From Myroides guanonis (GTDB lineage Bacteria; Bacteroidota; Bacteroidia; Flavobacteriales; Flavobacteriaceae): a DNA stretch of 64,000 nt. The translations under genes and the position numbers were made by a program. This document shows, piece by piece, positions 35,426-44,870 of the stretch (position 1 is the first letter of the stretch; each line of letters starts with the position of its first letter). The DNA lies in assembly GCF_900114085.1 (NCBI RefSeq), contig NZ_FORU01000012.1, forward strand, positions 52,250-116,249, given 5' to 3'. The notes beneath the pieces were generated by a model. That model saw only the letters and a program-made list of their open reading frames with translations, did not search any database and was not told the DNA's origin.

Positions 35426-35433
35426 CAAATCTA
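35426..35433 (-). promoter_or_regulatory. Probable -7 element for ribF
   Basis: On the minus strand TAGATTTG fits TAnnTTTG about 16 nt before the TTG start of ribF. It supports the short start and a very short leader. Confidence 0.45.
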
Positions 35434-35510
35434 AAGCATTAGAGCTAATTAGAAAAGCGGTTTTAAACAATACTACCATCGTTTCGAGCTGATTAAACAG
35501 CATATAAAAA

Positions 35511-35533
35511 AAGTCGCCCCCTAAGAGCGACTT
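35511..35533 (-). terminator. Terminator of the YugP-like peptidase gene
   Basis: AAGTCGC and GCGACTT form a 7-bp stem around CCCCTAAGA-type loop sequence, with a T-run on the minus-strand 3' side. It sits between the peptidase gene and ribF. Confidence 0.85.
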
Positions 35534-35558
35534 CATCTTATAAAATATGTGAAAAATT

Positions 35559-36233
35559 TTATTCCCTTCTTCCCATATAAATCATAACATAATACAAAAG
35601 AGTTCCAAGTGAAGAAATAGCTGCAACCACATAGGTCCTTGCCGCCCATTTCAAAGAATCTTTTGCTCCTGCCAACTCTTGTTGATTTACCATATGTTTT
35701 GACTCCAACCATTTTAAGGCCCTATTACTAGCATCATACTCTACAGGTAATGTTACTATAGAAAATAAAGTCGTAAGTGAAAACAACACTATACCAATCA
35801 ATAATAATTGAGGAAATGACTGCAACATCAAAACCCCTCCTAATAAAAGCCATGGCATCACATTAGAAGCGATACTAACTGCAGGAACCAGCTTTGAACG
35901 CATCGTCAACCAATGATATGCAGTTGCATGTTGCACTGCGTGCCCAACCTCATGTGCAGCAACCGCAGCCGCAGCCGCATTTCTTTCATTATAAACCGCT
36001 TCACTTAAATTTACAGTTTTATCCATAGGATTGTAATGGTCCGTCAAACGTCCTGGAGTAGAAATAACACGAACATCACGTATACCGTGATCTAACAACA
36101 TTTTTTGTGCAATTTCAGCACCACTCATTCCATTTTGCAAATGCACCTTTGAGTATTTTTCAAATTTGCTTTTCAACCTATAACCTACAAACCAACTTGC
36201 AAGCATAGTGGCAATCATGAAAATATAAATCAT
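35559..36233 (-). CDS. YugP-like membrane zinc metallopeptidase
   Basis: The start at 36233 (MIYIFMIATMLASWF) gives 224 residues and a proper first transmembrane helix; a longer frame to 36332 adds an unconvincing N-terminus. The zinc motif HEVGHAVQHA lies near residue 110, after the typical alanine-rich helix. The segments GMSGAEIAQKML and YNPMDKTVNLSEAVY are hallmarks of the neutral zinc metallopeptidase (YugP) family. Two or three further membrane helices follow. The substrate is unknown. The gene is flanked by terminators on both sides, so it is a single-gene unit. Confidence 0.9.
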   Translation of the reverse strand: MIYIFMIATMLASWFVGYRLKSKFEKYSKVHLQNGMSGAEIAQKMLLDHGIRDVRVISTPGRLTDHYNPMDKTVNLSEAVYNERNAAAAAVAAHEVGHAVQHATAYHWLTMRSKLVPAVSIASNVMPWLLLGGVLMLQSFPQLLLIGIVLFSLTTLFSIVTLPVEYDASNRALKWLESKHMVNQQELAGAKDSLKWAARTYVVAAISSLGTLLYYVMIYMGRRE

Positions 36234-36309
36234 ATCCCTTGTTTTTTTAAATGTTATACAAATTACACTGCAAAATATGCGCCATTTTTTTATTATGACA
36301 TCATGACAC

Positions 36310-36341
36310 AAAAAAAGGATTGCGAAATGCAATCCTTTTTT
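36310..36341 (-). terminator. Terminator of the rimP-nusA-infB operon
   Basis: AAAAAAGGATTGC pairs with GCAATCCTTTTTT around a GAAAT loop, just after the infB stop on the minus strand; T-runs occur on both strands. Confidence 0.9.
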
Positions 36342-36364
36342 ATTCTATTATAAATACCTTAGTA

Positions 36365-39280
36365 CTATTTCAACTTTTTCTTAACCTCAACTTCTTGAAA
36401 AGCTTCGATTACGTCCAGCTCTCTAATATCGTTGTAGTTCTTAACTTGAATACCACAATCGTATCCTTTAGAAACTTCTTTTACATCATCCTTAAATCTT
36501 CTTAAAGCAGTTAATTCACCTGTATAGATAACAACTCCTTCTCTAATTAAGCGGATTCTTGAATTTCTAAATATTTTTCCGTCTGTAACCATACATCCAG
36601 CAATAGTTCCAACTTTAGATATTTTAAACAACTCTCTAATCTCAGCAGAACCAGTAACCTCTTCTTTCATCTCTGGAGATAACATACCCTCCATAGCGTC
36701 TTTAAGGTCATCAATCGCATCATAGATAATTGAGTAGTTTCTGATATCAATTTCTTCTTTATCTGCCAATTGCCTAGCATTACCCATTGGTCTTACGTTA
36801 AATCCAATAATGATCGCATCTGAAGCAGAAGCTAACAATACGTCAGATTCCGTAATAGCACCAACTCCTTTATGAATAATATTGATTTGGATTTCTTCTG
36901 TTGATAATTTCGAGAATGAATCTGAAAGCGCTTCAACCGAACCATCCACGTCTCCTTTAAGGATAATGTTCAGTTCTTTAAAGTCTCCTAACGCAATACG
37001 ACGTCCAATCTCTGCAAGCGTAATATGTCTCTGAGTACGAACTGATTGCTCACGAATTAATTGTGTACGTTTTGCTGCAATCTGTTTTGCTTCTCTTTCT
37101 TCTTCAAATACATTGAATTTATCTCCAGCAGTTGAAGCTCCGTCCAATCCAAGTACAGAAACCGGTGTAGAAGGCCCTGCCTCTTTAACCACATTTCCAC
37201 GCTCATCATGCATCGCTCTAACTTTTCCATGGTGCTTACCTGCAAGCATATAATCACCAACTCTTAAAGTACCAGCTTGAACTAATACTGTAGATATAAA
37301 CCCTCTTCCTTTGTCAAGGAAAGCTTCCACTACAGTTCCAGTAGCAAGTTTATCTGGATTTGCTTTCAACTCTAACATTTCTGATTCTAAAAGTACTTTT
37401 TCAAGTAATTCTTTCATCCCCATACCGTGTTTCGCTGAAATATCTTGTGATTGATACGTTCCTCCCCAATCCTCTACTAAGAAATTCATGGCTGCTAACT
37501 TCTCCTTAATTTTCTCAGGATTTGCTGTAGGTTTATCAACTTTATTGATTGCAAAAATCATTGGTACACCAGCTGCTTGCGCGTGGCTAATCGCCTCTTT
37601 TGTTTGTGGCATGATGTCATCATCCGCAGCAATTACAATAATAACGATATCCGTAACCTGAGCTCCCCTTGCACGCATGGCTGTAAACGCCTCGTGACCA
37701 GGTGTATCTAAAAATGTGATTTTCTGACCACTTTCTAAAGTAACTCCATACGCACCAATATGCTGTGTAATTCCTCCTGACTCTCCTGCAATAACATTCG
37801 CTTTACGAACGTAATCTAACAATGAAGTCTTACCGTGATCCACGTGTCCCATTACGGTAACGATTGGAGCTCTCGGTTGAAGGTCTTCTGGATTGTCTTT
37901 TACTTCTTCAACTGCTTCATCTAAATCTGCTGTTGTAAAGTCAATTTCATATCCAAACTCATCAGCAACGATTGTTAATGTCTCAGCATCTAAACGCTGA
38001 TTCATCGTAACCATGATACCTAATGACATACAAGTTCCAATAACTTTTGTAATTGGCACATCCATCATGGTTGCAATCTCTCCTACTGTAACGAACTCCG
38101 TTACTTTAAGAGTTTTGCTTCCTTCTTCCAATGCTCTTTGTTCATCATCCGTTTTCTTACGGTGAGTATCACGCTTATCTCTTCTGTATTTTGCAGCCTT
38201 ATTACCTCTACCCTTACCTTGTAGACGTTCTAAGGTTTCTTTAATTTGGTTTTTTACTTCTTCTTCAGTAGGCTCTGCTTTTACAACTGGTGTTGTATTT
38301 CGACTATTACCTCCTCTTGGATTATTTCTACCTCCAAACTTATTACCTCCTGTTCCTGTTCCAGTACGCGGTGCTCCACCAGTTCTGTTTTGTCCAGTCC
38401 CTGTAGTAGCTGTTCCCGTTGCACCCGGTTTAGGCGGAATACGCTTGCGCTTATTTTTGTTAGCGGCTGCTCCTGTACCTGGTTTGGCTCCAGCAGCACC
38501 TTTCTTAACCTCTTCTTTCTTCTTCTTAGGCTTATCAAATTGAGTTAAGTCAATTGTTTTCCCAGTAAAAGTTGTACCTGAAAGCTTCTGGTAATTTGTT
38601 TTAATGATTTCATCACCTAATTTAGGCTCTTCAACAGATTCAGCTTTTTTAACTTCATCTTGTTTTACTTCTACTTGTTTCACTTCTGCTTGCTTAACAA
38701 ACTCCTTCTTTGGAGCCGATTCTTTAACACCCTCTTTTGGTTTGTCTTCAGTCACTTGCTTAACCTGAACAGGAGCTTCTGAAACTTCAGCTTCTTTCTG
38801 TACTTGTTTAACAATTTGCTTCTCCTCCAATTTAGGAGTATCCACCTTCACGTCTTGACTTTCTTTCACCACCTCAGTAATCTTGTCTGAAGAAGATTTG
38901 CTTTTTTTAGGTTCAAGGTCAATTTTACCTACAGGCTTAATTGCAGCAATTTCTTTTGCTTTAGCTCTGATTATTTCTTGCTCTTTTTTGATACGCAACT
39001 CTTCTTGTTTACGCTTTTCTTCTATCTCCTTCTCACGCTCTTGCTTCAAAGCCTCTTTTTCTTTTCGCTTTTCTTCACTGACCTCTAAAGACGCTTCTTT
39101 CTTCCCCCTATCAGAAGAAAATTGCTTGCTCAAAACGCTATATTCCTCTTTTGAAATCTTTGCATTTGGACTCGCTTCAATCTCAACTCCCTTGCCTTTC
39201 AAAAAGTCCACGGCTCTGTCGAGAGAAATATTTAATTCCCTTAAAACTTTATTTATTCTTATTGCTCTTTCTTCAGACAT
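36365..39280 (-). CDS. infB: Translation initiation factor IF-2
   Basis: IF-2 is the GTPase that places initiator tRNA on the 30S subunit. The 971-residue protein starts with an IF2_N helical domain ([20 protein letters not shown]), then a long Lys/Glu-rich linker (~60-240) and a Gly/Asn/Arg-rich stretch (~265-335). The GTPase domain follows, with [12 protein letters not shown] (near residue 477), DTPGHEAF and NKVDKP, and then the C-terminal domains. Length and layout are normal for Flavobacteriaceae. It is the last gene of the operon, 49 nt after nusA. Confidence 0.98.
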   Translation of the reverse strand: MSEERAIRINKVLRELNISLDRAVDFLKGKGVEIEASPNAKISKEEYSVLSKQFSSDRGKKEASLEVSEEKRKEKEALKQEREKEIEEKRKQEELRIKKEQEIIRAKAKEIAAIKPVGKIDLEPKKSKSSSDKITEVVKESQDVKVDTPKLEEKQIVKQVQKEAEVSEAPVQVKQVTEDKPKEGVKESAPKKEFVKQAEVKQVEVKQDEVKKAESVEEPKLGDEIIKTNYQKLSGTTFTGKTIDLTQFDKPKKKKEEVKKGAAGAKPGTGAAANKNKRKRIPPKPGATGTATTGTGQNRTGGAPRTGTGTGGNKFGGRNNPRGGNSRNTTPVVKAEPTEEEVKNQIKETLERLQGKGRGNKAAKYRRDKRDTHRKKTDDEQRALEEGSKTLKVTEFVTVGEIATMMDVPITKVIGTCMSLGIMVTMNQRLDAETLTIVADEFGYEIDFTTADLDEAVEEVKDNPEDLQPRAPIVTVMGHVDHGKTSLLDYVRKANVIAGESGGITQHIGAYGVTLESGQKITFLDTPGHEAFTAMRARGAQVTDIVIIVIAADDDIMPQTKEAISHAQAAGVPMIFAINKVDKPTANPEKIKEKLAAMNFLVEDWGGTYQSQDISAKHGMGMKELLEKVLLESEMLELKANPDKLATGTVVEAFLDKGRGFISTVLVQAGTLRVGDYMLAGKHHGKVRAMHDERGNVVKEAGPSTPVSVLGLDGASTAGDKFNVFEEEREAKQIAAKRTQLIREQSVRTQRHITLAEIGRRIALGDFKELNIILKGDVDGSVEALSDSFSKLSTEEIQINIIHKGVGAITESDVLLASASDAIIIGFNVRPMGNARQLADKEEIDIRNYSIIYDAIDDLKDAMEGMLSPEMKEEVTGSAEIRELFKISKVGTIAGCMVTDGKIFRNSRIRLIREGVVIYTGELTALRRFKDDVKEVSKGYDCGIQVKNYNDIRELDVIEAFQEVEVKKKLK

Positions 39281-39329
39281 ATTATCTTTTTAGTGTATTT
39301 TAATGAGTTGTGTTGTTGTTAATTGTGAC

Positions 39330-40574
39330 TTAGTCCTCTAGTTCTTCTTTTAGAATGCGCATTACATCTAAAATCGTCTCTTCTTCAAGATCCGTTCTTC
39401 GAACTAAATCTCCTACATCTTGTTTTAGAACACTACGAGCAGTGTCTAATCCAATTTTTGCAAATTCATCAATTACCCAACTTTCTATTTCGTCTTTGAA
39501 TTCTTTCAACTCAACGTCGTCTTCAACTGAAAGATCAGCCACATCTCTCATAACGTCTAATTCATAGCCCGTTAGCATTCCTGCCAATTTAATATTCTGA
39601 CCGCCTCTACCGATAGCTCTTGAAACTTCTTCTACATCTAAGTAAACACTCGCTTTCTTAGCCTCTTCATCTACTTTAATCATATTGATTTTAGCAGGTG
39701 ATAAAGATCTGGTGATATACAACTGTATGTTATTTGTGTAATTGATAACATCAATATTTTCATTCCCTAACTCGCGAACGATACCATGGATACGAGACCC
39801 TTTCATACCAACACAAGCTCCTACTGGATCTATTCTATCATCATAAGAATCAACAGCCACTTTTGCTTTTTCACCAGGTATACGAACAACCTTCTTAATC
39901 GTGATAAGTCCATCAGCAACCTCAGGTATCTCTTGCTCAAAAAGTTTCTCTAAGAACTTCTCAGAAGTTCTTGACATAATGATTTGAGGTTTATTACCTT
40001 TCAATTCTACATTTTCGATTATACCTCTAACAGTATCTCCTTTTCTAAAAAAATCAGAAGGAATCTGTTTTTCCTTAGGCATAACCATTTCATTTCCTTC
40101 ATCATCAACCAAAATTACAGCTTTTGGGCGAACATGATGTACTTCTGCTGAATAAATTTCACCTATCAAATCTTTAAACTGTTTGTAAAGATTTGTATTA
40201 TCATGTTCGTGGATTTTAGAAATAAGATTCTGACGTAAAGCCAAAATAGCTCTTCTCCCTAATTGTATTAACTTAACCTCTTCGGAAACTTCTTCACCAA
40301 CTTCGAAATCAGGTTCAATCTTTTGCGCTTCTGATAAAGAAATCTCAGAATTCTCATCTTCCACTTCCCCATCTGCAACTACTACCCTATTTCTCCATAT
40401 CTCCATATCTCCCTTATCAGGATTTATGATTATATCAAAGTTATCGTCTGACCCATATTTCTTCTTCAATGCATTTCTAAATACATCTTCCAAAATTGCC
40501 ATTAGTGTAACTCTATCGATAAGTTTGTCGTCTTTAAACTCCGAAAATGATTCAATTAATGCAATATTCTCCAT
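39330..40574 (-). CDS. nusA: Transcription termination/antitermination factor NusA
   Basis: NusA binds RNA polymerase and nascent RNA to modulate pausing, termination and antitermination. The 414-residue protein shows the N-terminal polymerase-binding domain (LMAILEDVFRNALKKKYG), an S1 domain (FFRKGDTVRGIIENVELKG) and two KH domains with VGMKGSRIHGIV and IGRGGQNIKLA. As in other Bacteroidota it lacks the C-terminal acidic repeats of enteric NusA. It lies 13 nt after rimP. The operon leader has a hairpin that NusA might act on. Confidence 0.97.
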   Translation of the reverse strand: MENIALIESFSEFKDDKLIDRVTLMAILEDVFRNALKKKYGSDDNFDIIINPDKGDMEIWRNRVVVADGEVEDENSEISLSEAQKIEPDFEVGEEVSEEVKLIQLGRRAILALRQNLISKIHEHDNTNLYKQFKDLIGEIYSAEVHHVRPKAVILVDDEGNEMVMPKEKQIPSDFFRKGDTVRGIIENVELKGNKPQIIMSRTSEKFLEKLFEQEIPEVADGLITIKKVVRIPGEKAKVAVDSYDDRIDPVGACVGMKGSRIHGIVRELGNENIDVINYTNNIQLYITRSLSPAKINMIKVDEEAKKASVYLDVEEVSRAIGRGGQNIKLAGMLTGYELDVMRDVADLSVEDDVELKEFKDEIESWVIDEFAKIGLDTARSVLKQDVGDLVRRTDLEEETILDVMRILKEELED

Positions 40575-40587
40575 GCGATATTATTTT

Positions 40588-41055
40588 TTAAAATGTAATT
40601 ATAACAATTGCTTCTTTAATCTGATCATAAGCAACAGCCTCTTTCTTTTCAACTGTTACTTTACCTTTCCCTACAGCTTTTGACTCTCGGGCTTTCCACT
40701 CTAAAAAGATTTGAGTGTCATCGGCATCCACAATAGTAGCTTCATACTTTTCTTGAGATAAAGTTACTACTTTTAATTTTCTGCCAATATTTTTTTTGAA
40801 TTGTCTAGGGAGCTTTAATGGCGATGTAGCACCAGCCGAAGCAACTTCTAATGAAAAATCTTGTTCCTCTCTATCCAAACTACTTTCGACTATGCGACTT
40901 ACGTCAATACAATCTTGAAGTGTCACTCCATGATCTCCATCGATAGTAATGGTAATTTTATAATCTGCCGAGATTGTATAATCAATCAAAAAAAGGTCGG
41001 TATGTACCGCCATTGCTTGATCTATTAATTCTTTTACTTTTTCTTTAAACGCCAT
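40588..41055 (-). CDS. rimP: Ribosome maturation factor RimP
   Basis: RimP assists maturation of the 30S subunit. The 155-residue protein has the conserved DGDHGVTLQDCIDVSR and LEVASAGATSPL segments (canonical form 'LEVSSPGL.RPL'), followed by a C-terminal SH3-like domain. It is the first gene of the rimP-nusA-infB operon. A GC-rich terminator-like hairpin lies only 12 nt ahead of its ATG. Confidence 0.95.
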   Translation of the reverse strand: MAFKEKVKELIDQAMAVHTDLFLIDYTISADYKITITIDGDHGVTLQDCIDVSRIVESSLDREEQDFSLEVASAGATSPLKLPRQFKKNIGRKLKVVTLSQEKYEATIVDADDTQIFLEWKARESKAVGKGKVTVEKKEAVAYDQIKEAIVIITF

Positions 41056-41062
41056 ATCCTAT

Positions 41063-41087
41063 AAAAAGAGGGGGCAAGTGCCCCCTC
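41063..41087 (-). terminator. Terminator-like hairpin in the rimP-nusA-infB leader
   Basis: GAGGGGGC and GCCCCCTC form an 8-bp GC-rich stem with an AAGT loop, followed on the minus strand by CTTTTTAT and then the rimP ATG 8 nt later. No minus-strand gene lies upstream, so it sits in the operon's own leader. Confidence 0.75.
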
Positions 41088-41118
41088 ATTATTTAGTTCT
41101 TTCTATTAAATAACTGCG

Positions 41119-41126
41119 CAAATGTA
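41119..41126 (-). promoter_or_regulatory. Probable -7 element for rimP-nusA-infB
   Basis: TACATTTG on the minus strand, with a TTTTAG element 18 nt upstream as a weak -33. Transcription would start near 41112, giving a leader of about 57 nt that contains the hairpin. Confidence 0.5.
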
Positions 41127-41231
41127 AGCATTTATTTTATATAACTAAAACTTTTGTGTATTGATAATTATATTATTAACTTTATGTTTTGACAATTAAC
41201 CCTAAAATTATTCACCAATCATATCAATTTT

Positions 41232-42056
41232 ATGAAAAAGATTCTAGTGCCTACCGACTTTTCGCCTCATGCAAACAACGCTTTAAAAGCAGCAGCGAAA
41301 ATCGCAAGCAAATGCCAAGCTGAAATACTTCTACTACATATACTTGAACTTCCTCAACAAGGCAGCGACAGCATTAATGTAGGAGCAGAGATTCCCGAAG
41401 TAATGTTTTTCAAAAATGCAGCCGAAAACAGACTCTTAGAATTAGCTCAATCCGAGATTCTAAAAAACCTTAGCGTATCTACTGCCCTTAAACTTGACAG
41501 AACCTCTTTAGGAGTAACAAAAACTGCCATCACCAATGATATTGACTTAATCATAATGGGATCTCACGGAGCCAGCGGATTCAAAGAATTTTTTATTGGA
41601 TCTAACACTGAAAAAGTGGTTAGAACCTCAGATGTTCCCGTTCTTGTAATCAAAGAAGAAATTGAAGACTTCAACGTCTCTGACTTCGTTTTCGCCTCTG
41701 ATTTTAGCGAGGGAATGAAAGAACCTTTTTTAAAAGCTCAAGAGTTCAATAAAATTTTTGGATCCATGTTCCATGTTCTAATGGTAAACACACCTAACAA
41801 CTTCAAACCTACCCATGTTGCTGAAGAAATTTTTGAAGATTTCTTAGAAGACATCACAGACAAAGAATACGATTTATCCATATACAACGATCTAACCATC
41901 GAAAAAGGAATCCTAAATTTCTCTGAAAAAATTAACGCAGATTTAATTGGAATTAGCACACACGGAAGAAAAGGTTTAGCACATTTCTTCAATGGAAGCA
42001 TCAGTGAAGATTTAGTCAATCACTCTCCAAAATCTGTAATGACTTTTAAAATATAA
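41232..42056 (+). CDS. Universal stress protein, tandem USP domains
   Basis: The 274-residue cytoplasmic protein has two USP domains. The first (1-~140) starts with KILVPTDFSPHANNAL and carries the ATP-binding signature GSHGASGFKEFFIGSNTEKV. The second (~148-274) has FVFASDFSE and a related STHGRKGLAHFFNGS motif. Tandem USPs act in stress or energy-limited survival; the specific role is unknown. It is monocistronic with its own terminator and is divergent from rimP. Confidence 0.95.
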   Translation: MKKILVPTDFSPHANNALKAAAKIASKCQAEILLLHILELPQQGSDSINVGAEIPEVMFFKNAAENRLLELAQSEILKNLSVSTALKLDRTSLGVTKTAITNDIDLIIMGSHGASGFKEFFIGSNTEKVVRTSDVPVLVIKEEIEDFNVSDFVFASDFSEGMKEPFLKAQEFNKIFGSMFHVLMVNTPNNFKPTHVAEEIFEDFLEDITDKEYDLSIYNDLTIEKGILNFSEKINADLIGISTHGRKGLAHFFNGSISEDLVNHSPKSVMTFKI

Positions 42057-42057
42057 T

Positions 42058-42098
42058 AAAAAAGTAGGCTACTCCGTTTTAAAGTAGCCTACTTTTTT
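42058..42098 (+). terminator. Terminator of the universal stress protein gene
   Basis: A 16-bp perfect stem (42058-42073 and 42083-42098) around a 9-nt loop, with a T-run. Confidence 0.9.
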
Positions 42099-42121
42099 AC
42101 TTTTTACCATCTAATTTCTCT

Positions 42122-42154
42122 GACTCTTATTCGAGTCTTATTCGAGTCTTGTTC
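42122..42154. repeat. Three tandem 11-bp repeats
   Basis: Units GACTCTTATTC, GAGTCTTATTC and GAGTCTTGTTC follow one another directly, each differing from the middle one by one base. Confidence 0.85.
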
Positions 42155-42432
42155 GGAAAACAGGTCCCTAGCCCCAATAAACACAGGAAATCCCCGAACA
42201 ACACCCAAACAAACCACTATTTAAACATCACAATCAACTGATTTTAAATGTCTTAAAGTATCAAATAAATCAAAATTGCTCACAATAATCACATTTAAAA
42301 CCCAACGTTACTTTTTTCGCTATATTACGCGAACTATCTCTCATATATTTTCACTAACGCTATAACAAAACTTTATACTCACATAAATAACACTACTTCA
42401 AAACAAAAGGAAAAATATTCATAAGACATAAA

Positions 42433-42466
42433 AAAACAGCAGTAAACAAAAGTCTACTACTGTTTT
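42433..42466 (-). terminator. Terminator of the sigma factor / MscS operon
   Basis: AAAACAGCAGTA and TACTACTGTTTT pair with one wobble; on the minus strand the hairpin is followed by a T-run. It lies 60 nt after the channel gene. Confidence 0.75.
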
Positions 42467-42529
42467 CTATACCCTTTTAATAACACAATCCCTATACCAC
42501 TATTTCAGTGACTAGTCAAAATCAACAGA

Positions 42530-43357
42530 CTAATCCAGTATCTCTATTTGACTATCCGATATTTTATTAATAGGAATAAAATTCTTTTTTCCATCAACCA
42601 ATAAACATAAGTATACATTATCAATCGCAATCACATACCCTTCTAACTCATTGTTTATCTTTATTCTCTTTCCTATCTCAATATTCTTTCTTGCATAAAA
42701 AGAATTTAGCAATCTCGCCACCATATCCTTAGACCCAAGCCCAAGCGACAAGACTATTACAAGCATTATCGCACCAACTACAATAGAAATATTACTCGTT
42801 ATAACATCGGTATTTATCCCAGCCTGATTCAACGCAGTAATACCCACGAAGACAAAAACAATATAAAAAACCAAAGCCCCAACAAATCTCGCTCCTGAAA
42901 AGTCAATAGCCTTCAAAACACCAACAATTGTCTTTTTCAACCAAGATGCGAAATACACCCCAGCAACCAACATAGCTAAAGCTATAAACAATTTTGGCAT
43001 ATAACTAACGAAATTTCCAACCTCTCTTGAAACAATCTCAAGCCCAAACAACTCAGCACCAACCACCACTAAAAGAAGAATTACAAAAATCTTTATAAAA
43101 GAAATCACAATCCTCTCAATCCTCATCTCAACACTCAACTTACCAAATAGCTCATTTTTATCAAAAACTTCTTGTAGTTTTTCAATATGCAAGAAACGCA
43201 ATATCTTCTTAAATAAATACACCGTTAACTTCAACAACAACCAACTAATGACTACGTATAAAACCAAAAGTAAAAAACCAACTAGCCCCTTCACCAAAAC
43301 ATCAATAAATGTACTAGCTGAAGCTACAGAATATTCAACTATATAATCAATCATCAC
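42530..43357 (-). CDS. MscS-like mechanosensitive channel family protein
   Basis: The 275-residue membrane protein has about five hydrophobic helices (near residues 20-45, 85-105, 115-140, 160-180 and 185-210). The pore-like helix IVVGAIMLVIVLSLGLGSKDMVARLL is followed by a short MscS beta domain (IGKRIKINNELEGYVIAID...FIPINKI). It lacks the long C-terminal vestibule of E. coli MscS and fits the 'conserved TM helix' subgroup. Its start overlaps the preceding small gene by 11 nt, and the unit begins with an ECF sigma factor. A role in the envelope or osmotic response is inferred. Confidence 0.83.
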   Translation of the reverse strand: MMIDYIVEYSVASASTFIDVLVKGLVGFLLLVLYVVISWLLLKLTVYLFKKILRFLHIEKLQEVFDKNELFGKLSVEMRIERIVISFIKIFVILLLVVVGAELFGLEIVSREVGNFVSYMPKLFIALAMLVAGVYFASWLKKTIVGVLKAIDFSGARFVGALVFYIVFVFVGITALNQAGINTDVITSNISIVVGAIMLVIVLSLGLGSKDMVARLLNSFYARKNIEIGKRIKINNELEGYVIAIDNVYLCLLVDGKKNFIPINKISDSQIEILD

Positions 43358-43565
43358 TCTTATCTTTATTTAATTTATCTTCTATTATTTCCTTTTCCTC
43401 TGCAGCCCCCTCAATCATACTATGTAAAGCCTTCGGCAATTCAACCGCATACAACCCCGTAACATCTAATGTTAACTTAATAAAATTAACGTTATCTATA
43501 ACCCTTTCTTTAAGATACTCAGGTAATTTTTCGTCTTGCAATATTTTTTTAAATGGATTAGACAT
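43347..43565 (-). CDS. Small soluble protein between ECF sigma factor and MscS-like gene
   Basis: The 72-residue protein is predicted helical and soluble, with no membrane segment or signal. Residues 1-50 (NPFKKILQDEKLPEYLKE...) look structured; the tail is acidic/lysine-rich (EKEIIEDKLNKDKSDD). It starts 2 nt after the sigma stop and overlaps the channel start by 11 nt, so all three are translationally coupled. The position is the one usually taken by an anti-sigma factor, but no anti-sigma motif is recognisable. The function is unknown. Confidence 0.75.
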   Translation of the reverse strand: MSNPFKKILQDEKLPEYLKERVIDNVNFIKLTLDVTGLYAVELPKALHSMIEGAAEEKEIIEDKLNKDKSDD

Positions 43566-43567
43566 AA

Positions 43568-44131
43568 TTACAAAGAGTTATAAATTTCAACAATCTTTTT
43601 CTTAGCACGGTGTAATCTCATCTTAACCGCACTCTCTCCAACTTCCAACATCAAAGACATTTCCCTCACAGACATATCATCCTGATACTTCATAAGTAAA
43701 ACTACCTTATCAGCTGGCTCTATCTGCTGTAAAGACATCTTTAATTTATCTGTCGCTAACGAGAAAATTTCATCATCAGAAATCTCATCCTCTACCCCAG
43801 CAACCCCTTCATACACTTGTTCCAAATTAACCTCTATCCTTTTCTTTTTCACCTCTCTATTATAATGATTCACACAGTGATTATAAGTAAAAGAATAAAG
43901 CCAAGTAGAAAATTTAGAATCTCCCCTAAATGATTTTAACTTCACATAAATACCTACAAATATATCCTGCACCAAATCATCAACTTCATCACTCTGCGAA
44001 ACGAAATTCCTACATTTAGCATAAACTAATTGAGCATATCGATCATAAAGTTCCCCAAAAGCAGTAGTATCCCCAGAAGACACAATCCTCCGAATCAATT
44101 CGTCATCACTAAACTCCGACAGTTTCTTCAT
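43568..44131 (-). CDS. ECF-type RNA polymerase sigma factor
   Basis: The 187-residue protein has sigma region 2 (FGELYDRYAQLVYAKCRNF, DEVDDLVQDIFVGIY, FSTWLYSFTYNHCVNHYNR) and region 4 (DMSVREMSLMLEVGESAVKMRLHRAKKKI). An acidic linker of about 25 residues joins them. It heads the operon with the 72-aa protein and the MscS-like channel. No transmembrane anti-sigma gene is adjacent, unlike most Bacteroidota ECF sigmas. The regulon is unknown. Confidence 0.95.
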   Translation of the reverse strand: MKKLSEFSDDELIRRIVSSGDTTAFGELYDRYAQLVYAKCRNFVSQSDEVDDLVQDIFVGIYVKLKSFRGDSKFSTWLYSFTYNHCVNHYNREVKKKRIEVNLEQVYEGVAGVEDEISDDEIFSLATDKLKMSLQQIEPADKVVLLMKYQDDMSVREMSLMLEVGESAVKMRLHRAKKKIVEIYNSL

Positions 44132-44228
44132 AGATTAACATAGATCACAGCCTCTACATCGACAAACTGCTTACATTTTATATTTATTAGACACATAACA
44201 ATTAGGAAAGTCACACTCTGTGTAAGAT

Positions 44229-44816
44229 TTAACGCAACTGAGTCAACTTCGCTACATATTTTCCAATCACATCAAATTCTAAATTCACTTCAGAACCTAT
44301 TATGTAATTTTTAAAAATAGTGTGCTCTAAAGTATATGGTATAATTGCAACTTTAAAGCTTGAAACCCCAGAATCAACAACTGTAAGACTCACCCCATCT
44401 ATAGTAATAGACCCTTTTTCAATAGTTATATTTTTCAAAAAACCGTCATATTCAAATCCAAAATACACACTCCCAGAAACATCCTCAATAGACACACACC
44501 TTCCTTTTTGATCTACATGCCCTTGAACTATATGCCCATCAAGTCTTGCATTCATAAGCATCGCACGCTCCAAATTAACTTCATCACCCGCTTCCCAATC
44601 ACCAATAGTGGTTTTCTCTATAGTTTCTTTCACAGCTTGAATCACATAAGAATCACCATCTATAGCCACTACTGTCAAACAAATACCGTTATGCAATACA
44701 CTTTGATCTATTTTCAACTCAGTAGTAAAACCAGAGCTTACCATAATATTCAAGTTAGTCAGATTCTGCTCAATTTTCTCTACCTTACCAATAGTTTCAA
44801 CTATACCTGTAAACAT
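44229..44816 (-). CDS. ribE: Riboflavin synthase, alpha subunit
   Basis: The enzyme dismutates two molecules of 6,7-dimethyl-8-ribityllumazine to riboflavin. The 195-residue protein contains two lumazine-binding repeats: MFTGIVETIGKV at the start and LDGHIVQGHVDQKG near residue 92. SVLHNGICLTV and GSITIDGVSLTV mark corresponding positions in the two halves. It is divergent from pdxA with a 54-bp gap. ribF, which uses the product, lies elsewhere in the window in its own unit. Confidence 0.96.
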   Translation of the reverse strand: MFTGIVETIGKVEKIEQNLTNLNIMVSSGFTTELKIDQSVLHNGICLTVVAIDGDSYVIQAVKETIEKTTIGDWEAGDEVNLERAMLMNARLDGHIVQGHVDQKGRCVSIEDVSGSVYFGFEYDGFLKNITIEKGSITIDGVSLTVVDSGVSSFKVAIIPYTLEHTIFKNYIIGSEVNLEFDVIGKYVAKLTQLR

Positions 44817-44833
44817 ACCTAGAAATATTTTAT

Positions 44834-44841
44834 TAAATTTG
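44834..44841 (+). promoter_or_regulatory. Possible -7 element for pdxA
   Basis: TAAATTTG fits TAnnTTTG, 29 nt before the pdxA ATG. No clear -33 TTG. Confidence 0.4.
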
Positions 44842-44870
44842 CATCAAAATTAGTAATAATTAGCGTAGTT

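Larger units (their letters stand above)
42057..42529. other. Gene-free region between converging genes (473 bp)
   Basis: Contains the stress-protein terminator, an 11-bp tandem repeat (42122-42154), about 270 bp of AT-rich sequence without a credible gene, and a minus-strand terminator at its right end. Confidence 0.6.

Noticed and set aside
38246..38548. Open frame of about 100 codons antisense to infB, rich in Ser and Cys
   Set aside because: It is the reverse frame of the low-complexity Gly/Arg/Asn-rich linker of IF-2; its composition is explained by that strand, and it has no promoter or recognisable start region.
41093..41231. Possible tRNA upstream of rimP, as in the enteric metY-rimP-nusA-infB operon
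   Set aside because: No cloverleaf-compatible sequence is visible; only promoter elements and the leader hairpin are present.
42122..42154. CRISPR array
   Set aside because: The repeat units are 11 bp and directly adjacent with no spacers, and no cas gene lies in the window.
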